From positions 5,621 through 24,898 of the forward strand of contig JAUNSQ010000005.1 in assembly GCA_030539135.1 (NCBI GenBank): a stretch of 19,278 nucleotides of DNA. The letters run 5' to 3'. How positions within the stretch are numbered: the stretch's first letter is position 1; each line of letters begins with the position of its first letter. The translations under genes were made by a program, and so were the position numbers. Under the pieces are notes generated by a model, which ran no database searches, was not told the origin of the DNA, and saw nothing but the letters and a program-made list of their open reading frames with translations. Source of the DNA: Synergistaceae bacterium. Its GTDB lineage: Bacteria; Synergistota; Synergistia; Synergistales; Synergistaceae. Positions 15,701-19,278 of this stretch are shown in pieces.

Positions 15701-18589
15701 CGCCTCGTCGTAGGTGAACACGCCGTTCGCCCAGTCGTATTCGACGAGGACAGTGCCCGTGCTGTCGACTATCGCACGGTATTTGGCCTCCTCCGCGCCC
15801 TGCAGCGTGAGGTAGCTGTTCTGCGCGCGGAGTCGTTCGTTCTCCGATTTGCTGACCGCCGACTGGACGCGTATGCGGACGAGATCCGCGTCGACAGGCT
15901 TATTGACGAAGTCCGCCGCCCCGCATCTGATGGCCCTGAGGCTCGTCGCCGGGTCGTCCTCGGCGCTGATGGCCACGACAGGTATGCTCTGGAGCTGCGC
16001 GTCTGCGCGCATCTTATCCATGACCGCGAAGCCGTCTATACCCGGCATCACTAGGTCGAGCAGCACAACGGCTATCCCCGCCCCGAAACGGCGCAGGCGT
16101 ATGAGCGCCATCCTTCCGTCCTCCGCCGTCTCGATGATATATTCGTGGTGGAAGATGTTTATGAGTATCGTCCTGTTTATCTCGTTGTCGTCGACGATGA
16201 GCATCCTCTTCTTTGGTTCTTCTTCCTGTTGTGCGGCCGCGCCCTTTCCCGCCTGTTCTTCGCCGCGCTCGGCGTGCTCCGCGTCGGACATCTCCTTGCT
16301 GAACAGCGCGAAGCCGTTCTTGCCTGAGCCCTTCACAGAGTAGAGGGCCGCGTCGGCGTTCTTATAGAGCGCGTCAAAATCTTCTCCGTCCCTCGGGTAA
16401 ACGGCGATGCCGATGCTCGCCGAGAGCTGCACTTCCATGTTGTAGGTCTTGTTCAGCATGGCGCACATCTGTTTCGCCTTGGTTTCGACTACCGCGTCGT
16501 ACGGTATGTCTTTAAGCAGTATCAGGAACTCGTCTCCGCCCAGCCTGCCGATGAGGTCTCCGCGGCGAAGGGCGGAGCGCAGCTGCTTTGATATCCCGAC
16601 GAGGGCGTCGTCGCCCGCCGCGTGGCCGAAGGTGTCGTTGAAGAGCTTAAATCCGTCCATGTCGAACATCAGCAGCGCGTGCTGCGTCTCGACGTCTGAC
16701 TCTCTTAATATCTTGTTCGCCTGCTCCGCGAACGCGTTCCTGTTGAGCGCCCCCGTCAGCGGGTCTGACTCGGCCTGCTCCTTGGCGAGAAGCTCCGCCC
16801 TCTTGGCCTCGTCGACATCCTCGTACATGAGATACGCCTCGACGTCTTTTGAGTTAGGATATTCGACCAGCTCTATCGTAATGCGGAGCCAGCGATACTG
16901 CTCGCCCTCCGTCAGTTCGCGGAAGTCCATCGCCATCGTGTACACCCCGCGGAAAAATTTCGCGAGCAGGAAGTTCTGGTTGAGGAACGTAAGATACTCG
17001 TTCCTGTCGTCGGGGTGGACGTACTTTTCGGCGAATTCCTTGGTCCTTTCGCTGAACGTCATGTCCTCGCGGCTGAAATGTACGCTGAGCAGCGTGCCCT
17101 CCACCGAATCTATCGCGTTCTTGCTCATATTGGTGCGGAAGAGCGTATATGTCTCAGGCAGTCTCTCGTGGATGGACTGCTGCCATTTCTTGTAGACAGC
17201 CTCGAACTCGCGCTGTTCGGAAATGTCTTTTGAGACCAGCACCGCGCGGACTGGCTTCCCAGCTGAGTCTAGGATTGCCGTCGCGTCGCACTGTATCCAG
17301 CGGAAAGCCCCGTCCTGCATACGCATCTCGAACGTGGCGCTTGGATTTTTTTCTCCGTCGTCGAGCTTTTTAAAGAAACTCCGCACTTCCTCGACGCTGT
17401 CCTGCGCGATAAGTCCCATATCAAAAAATACCTGCGGGACGTTTTGGATTATCTCGCCGAGCTGCGGCAATAGAGACCTTTGGTCGTTGTGGTTGCAGTC
17501 GAGCTCGCCTCTCTTTATATCATAGACCTCAACTATGCGGTTGTTCTGCGTGGCGGCAATGCTGAACAGCTCGTTGCTTATACGAAGGCTCTCGCGTTCT
17601 TCTTCGACCGCGCGGTTGTTCGACCTCTCACGCACGATGAAGATCGCGACGATGCCCGCCGAGAGCAGCGCGATAAGCGAGAAGATGACCCGGTCCGTCC
17701 CCGCGGCCTGTTCGCTGTCCGCGAGCACCGCCTCTTCGGGCAGGACGTTGAGCATGACCCACGGCCTGCTGGAGACTTTCATCGGCTGATATACGACGTA
17801 GCGGCCGCAGCCGTCGATCTTATAGTGGAACATCCCACCCTTGCCGGCGGCCATGTCCTTCTTTAACTTATCAAGCTGGGCTTCGCTCATGTTTGTCTTG
17901 GCGAGCGCGGAAAAGAGGTTGCCCCTCTCTAATTTCACGTCCGGGTTGTCCGTGTCGATGAGATAACGGCCATCCGTCGCGCAGATGACGGTGTATGCCT
18001 TGCCTCCATAAGCTTTGGAGGCGATAAGTCCGCGCAGCGATTTTTCGTCGTGGCATCCGTGGATCACTCCGATGACCTTGCCGTCTCTCACGACGGGAAG
18101 CGCGAGCACTATATGCGGCTCCTTGTGGTTTGAATAGACGTCTGTCCTGTCGATGGCGCGTTTTCCTGACAGGGCGATCTTGAACGCGTCGCTCATAGGC
18201 AGGTCGTGCATCGCGCCGTCGGACATATACGAAGCTCCGCTTGGCAGCGTGTACGCGACATGGAGGAACTTGGATCTTTCAGCCACGCGCTGGAGCGTGT
18301 CGTTTATCTCATATCTGTCGAGTCGACGGGACGCGATCTCCTCCGCGAGTATCCCCAGCAAATCGAACTGGTTCTCGAACGTCGAACTGAGCGACGCGAC
18401 CTGTTCCTTCGCCGAGTCACGCAAAATATTTTCCGCGCCCTTTATCGAGCGTTTTTTCGTCTGAGTTGCGTTTGTTTGAATGACAATAAATATGACAAGC
18501 AGCAGCAAGATGGGGATGCCGACTGCTTTTAACCAAGGCTTTCCATTTAGTGGCGGGTGCTTCGTTGATTTGCCGTCGGATGTTTCCAT
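12737..18589 (-). CDS. Giant membrane c-di-GMP signalling protein (Cache-PAS-GGDEF-REC-PAS-GGDEF-EAL-PAS-PAS-GAF)
   Basis: This 1950-residue sensor is predicted to both make and degrade cyclic di-GMP. Membrane segments at about residues 22-38 and 301-320 flank a periplasmic Cache-like sensor. In order follow two PAS domains (about 335-600) and GGDEF1 with intact RLGGDEF (684-688) and an RxxD inhibitory site (Arg675-Asp678). A receiver domain comes next, with Asp800-Asp801, phospho-acceptor Asp845 and the NKPV lysine. Then come a PAS domain (about 930-1055) and GGDEF2 with the degenerate motif GSDAF (1143-1147). The EAL domain (about 1237-1480) keeps Glu1265 in EAL, ITE, Asp1386-Asp1387, Lys1407 and Glu1443 in EGVE. 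Two more PAS domains and a C-terminal GAF domain (about 1765-1930) finish the protein. ATG 18589 has AGGAG about nine bases upstream. The gene stands alone between its own promoter region and a strong terminator. No partner histidine kinase is visible. Confidence 0.93.
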   Translation of the reverse strand: METSDGKSTKHPPLNGKPWLKAVGIPILLLLVIFIVIQTNATQTKKRSIKGAENILRDSAKEQVASLSSTFENQFDLLGILAEEIASRRLDRYEINDTLQRVAERSKFLHVAYTLPSGASYMSDGAMHDLPMSDAFKIALSGKRAIDRTDVYSNHKEPHIVLALPVVRDGKVIGVIHGCHDEKSLRGLIASKAYGGKAYTVICATDGRYLIDTDNPDVKLERGNLFSALAKTNMSEAQLDKLKKDMAAGKGGMFHYKIDGCGRYVVYQPMKVSSRPWVMLNVLPEEAVLADSEQAAGTDRVIFSLIALLSAGIVAIFIVRERSNNRAVEEERESLRISNELFSIAATQNNRIVEVYDIKRGELDCNHNDQRSLLPQLGEIIQNVPQVFFDMGLIAQDSVEEVRSFFKKLDDGEKNPSATFEMRMQDGAFRWIQCDATAILDSAGKPVRAVLVSKDISEQREFEAVYKKWQQSIHERLPETYTLFRTNMSKNAIDSVEGTLLSVHFSREDMTFSERTKEFAEKYVHPDDRNEYLTFLNQNFLLAKFFRGVYTMAMDFRELTEGEQYRWLRITIELVEYPNSKDVEAYLMYEDVDEAKRAELLAKEQAESDPLTGALNRNAFAEQANKILRESDVETQHALLMFDMDGFKLFNDTFGHAAGDDALVGISKQLRSALRRGDLIGRLGGDEFLILLKDIPYDAVVETKAKQMCAMLNKTYNMEVQLSASIGIAVYPRDGEDFDALYKNADAALYSVKGSGKNGFALFSKEMSDAEHAERGEEQAGKGAAAQQEEEPKKRMLIVDDNEINRTILINIFHHEYIIETAEDGRMALIRLRRFGAGIAVVLLDLVMPGIDGFAVMDKMRADAQLQSIPVVAISAEDDPATSLRAIRCGAADFVNKPVDADLVRIRVQSAVSKSENERLRAQNSYLTLQGAEEAKYRAIVDSTGTVLVEYDWANGVFTYDEAISKYIGGNFDNRKLWRIFLSDMIASVLDVKKMQTLVHDIANDRKRADGKMDVLLKTPSGERHWFHLEIYKKADEYMLTDKLLMTFNDVDEKIKADEKLRFQSERDSLTGLYNRATFLRKVEEVVSGELDKPYFLAVGDIDNFKAINDRLGHAVGDQVLQFISDKIRADIELAGGFCGRLGSDAFAALVPYDTEGMGRAASYPRTIFDGCPLNEEISCSIGYYLIEDPDISADGMLDRAMLAKQSVKGLYETKVAWYDEGMRRKMLHEQKITSEMENALAAKQFEVWFQPQYNHSTSALVGAEALVRWRHPDKGMIPPAEFIDVFERSGFIYKMDVYVWEEVCTLLRRWMDEGRSPLPVSVNVSRYDILHDDLVTVISDLMKKYRIPIDLLRLEITETAFSRSSDRIINVVRKFTDLGFSVEIDDFGSGYSSLNILKDVPANGLKLDMRFFEDTGSSQRGGHIIESVVRMAKWLGMSVIAEGVETVEQADYLKTIGCSFVQGYLYAKPMPVSEYEALAGKAAKEDSIFTLETVKNLNNDTFWDPKSMETLVFNSFVGGACILEYHDGEIEVLRANEKYARMVGKIGLSIEDALALPWKDFLNAKELELVRKAVLTSAETKDDVTEEFIFRNLPGGREKTYVRMTMRVIAKTEDRYLIYCTNEDISAQRLAEEHDRKTSDQLAAIMSNVHGGVTAAYIDDDGTPRFIFANDEYFDQLGYTREQFNAEVRSAFDCVLPEDRELVINQTKKAEEAFEPSSVTYRVRKRDGSIAWLLSNISMTNLPGVDKPVYLSVANDITGQCETEEQIRFLNEVSKEMLLADDTEKAINGLLNKALDYFRSERAYVFEIDWRKKLVDITYECCSEGVAPDIGKFQAVPIEQIQVWLDDFEKQNYVSIPDVNKLGKDRADERSTLEAVGLRSFAAVPIRRGDKVTGFFGVDDPTRSTERIDGLVALGNYLSATIALREMAKKISKSKAGQLADVKSANEKG

Positions 18590-18644
18590 CGATCACATCT
18601 CCTCAATGAACTAAAGAACCATACAAACCAAGCCTTTATATTTG

Positions 18645-18673
18645 ATTATAGTTAGTGTAATTTTAACATGTTT
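18645..18673 (-). promoter_or_regulatory. Candidate promoter of the giant c-di-GMP gene with a palindrome at the -35 position
   Basis: On the minus strand a perfect TATAAT occupies 18650-18645, giving a leader of about 48 bases. At 17-base spacing the -35 hexamer would be AAACAT, a poor match. That position overlaps the perfect 8-bp palindrome AACATGTT (18665-18672). A factor-dependent promoter is possible; no binding protein is identified. Confidence 0.4.
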
Positions 18674-18736
18674 CCTATTATTTATGTTACCTCTGTTGAA
18701 ATATTTTCTGATAATTTTTGACTTCTTCGCGGCCAT

Positions 18737-18769
18737 AAAAATGCGGCCGCGTGAGTTATTCGCGCGGCC
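18737..18769 (-). terminator. Intrinsic terminator of the DUF2442 gene
   Basis: Read on the minus strand, GGCCGCG (18769-18763) and CGCGGCC (18751-18745) form a 7-bp G+C stem around an 11-base loop. A run of five T residues follows (18741-18737). It lies about 47 bases after the DUF2442 stop and ahead of the promoter of the large gene. Confidence 0.75.
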
Positions 18770-18779
18770 AGCTGTCAAT

Positions 18780-18799
18780 TTAACATATTAGCATGTTAA
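18780..18799. repeat. TTAACAT inverted repeat
   Basis: TTAACAT (18780-18786) and ATGTTAA (18793-18799) form a perfect 7-bp inverted repeat around ATTAGC. Another TTAACAT occurs at 18663 and ATGTTA at 18684 in the same A+T-rich region. It may be a protein-binding site or chance in A+T-rich sequence. Confidence 0.3.
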
Positions 18800-18815
18800 T
18801 GTGATTTAAATTACG

Positions 18816-19127
18816 TTAAAATAATCCCTTGAGCTTCGATTCGAGCGACGGGCTCCTGTCGATCGACGGGGGGTTAAAGATCGCCGCGGGGTCTTTGCCG
18901 TTATGCCATAGCTCCTCGCAGGAGACGTCTATGCCGCCGCCCCACGTTACGCCGATGCCTCCGGCGTCCACGCGCACGGATTTGAAAAGCGTCTCGTCGG
19001 CGAGGGCTTTGAATTTTTCATCGCCGTCGATGAGCGGCTTCATGTCATAGGCCCTGGCTCCGCCCTCGAAGTTCACGAGTATCTGCGTGTCCCTGAACGG
19101 CAGGGCTCTCAACACTTTATGAAGCAT
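18816..19127 (-). CDS. DUF2442 domain protein
   Basis: This 103-residue protein fits the small DUF2442 family, which has no established function and is often found next to a DUF4160 gene. The family pattern is visible at about residues 1-78: a hydrophobic strand (TQILVNFEGGARAYDM), a PLIDGDEKFKALAD segment, an LFKSVRVDAGGIGVTWGGGIDVSCEELW strand pair, then a tail. The last 25 residues (AIFNPPSIDRSPSLESKLKG) extend beyond the usual domain. ATG 19127 is preceded by AAGGG about ten bases upstream. The upstream neighbour, whose end is visible, does not look like DUF4160, so the usual partner is not seen. An intrinsic terminator follows. Confidence 0.75.
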   Translation of the reverse strand: MLHKVLRALPFRDTQILVNFEGGARAYDMKPLIDGDEKFKALADETLFKSVRVDAGGIGVTWGGGIDVSCEELWHNGKDPAAIFNPPSIDRSPSLESKLKGLF

Positions 19128-19160
19128 TGCGATATCACCCTTTCAAAAATTTCTCCTACA

Positions 19161-19166
19161 ATTATA
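19161..19166 (-). promoter_or_regulatory. Candidate -10 element of the DUF2442 gene
   Basis: TATAAT occurs on the minus strand immediately after the end of the upstream gene, about 34 bases before the DUF2442 start. No convincing -35 was seen. Co-transcription with the upstream gene (41-base gap) is equally possible. Confidence 0.3.
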
Positions 19167-19168
19167 TA

Positions 19169-19278
19169 TCAGAAACAGACTCCGCAGTTAAGGCGTTCCT
19201 CCGAGCAGGCGGCGCGGACTTCCTTCCTCAGCCCTATCCAGTAGCGTTTGTTCCCGCGCAGATAGATGTCGTCGTAGA
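19169..19278 (-). CDS. C-terminal end of an unidentified protein with a Cys-rich tail
   Basis: The window cuts this minus-strand gene, leaving its last 35 codons and TGA stop. The visible tail reads YDDIYLRGNKRYWIGLRKEV, then ten residues containing Cys24, Cys31 and Cys34 of the visible part, ending CGVCF. A C-x6-C-x2-C ending in CGVC recalls the C-terminal cysteines of some B12-binding radical SAM proteins, but 35 residues are too few to name it. The other two minus-strand frames contain stops in this stretch and look unnatural, and the stop sits just before the DUF2442 leader, which supports this reading frame. Confidence 0.55.
   Translation of the reverse strand, partial: YDDIYLRGNKRYWIGLRKEVRAACSEERLNCGVCF

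Overview
The window reads as part of a diderm bacterial chromosome of fairly high G+C. One 60-base stretch sampled inside metH is 65% G+C. A long AsmA/TamB-like envelope protein, multidomain PAS-GGDEF proteins of a distinctive style, corrinoid assembly genes and a split methionine synthase together suggest Synergistota (Cloacibacillus/Synergistes-like). That assignment is inferred from protein flavour only and was not tested by alignment.

Layout. (1) Bases 1-998 hold the 3' end of a PAS-GGDEF diguanylate cyclase gene, closed by an intrinsic terminator at 1030-1053. (2) Bases 1149-10930 are one tightly packed plus-strand operon: asmA-like, cobU, cobS, a Cof-type HAD phosphatase, metF, a stand-alone MetH activation-domain gene, and metH. 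Gaps run from 1 to 17 bases, or the genes overlap. An intrinsic terminator at 10965-10991 ends it. (3) Bases 11013-12650 hold one lower-G+C gene for a Schlafen AlbA_2 / divergent ATPase / winged-helix regulator. It has its own TATAAT promoter. Copies of a short GGGGYGGTAAAT-like direct repeat, spaced by one or two helical turns, lie across its promoter, inside its own coding sequence, and just after its stop codon. (4) Bases 12737-18589 on the minus strand encode a 1950-residue membrane c-di-GMP signalling protein (periplasmic sensor, PAS, GGDEF, receiver, PAS, degenerate GGDEF, EAL, PAS, PAS, GAF). A strong hairpin terminator lies between it and the convergent regulator gene. (5) Bases 18590-19278 hold an A+T-rich promoter region, a DUF2442 gene, and the last 35 codons of another minus-strand gene with a cysteine-rich tail.

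How the genes fit together. CobU and CobS attach the lower-ligand nucleotide to cobinamide, making cobalamin-type cofactor. MetF makes methyl-tetrahydrofolate. MetH uses both to methylate homocysteine, and the separate activation-domain protein is expected to rescue oxidised MetH with S-adenosylmethionine. The HAD phosphatase sits where a CobC-type phosphatase would be useful. The two c-di-GMP genes flanking this metabolic block share a related PAS-GGDEF module but appear to be separate transcription units.

The least conventional item is the AlbA_2 regulator with its repeat arrays. It looks like a self-contained, probably horizontally acquired, autoregulated islet. No tRNA, rRNA, CRISPR array or insertion sequence was seen, and no stretch longer than 300 bases lacks a gene.
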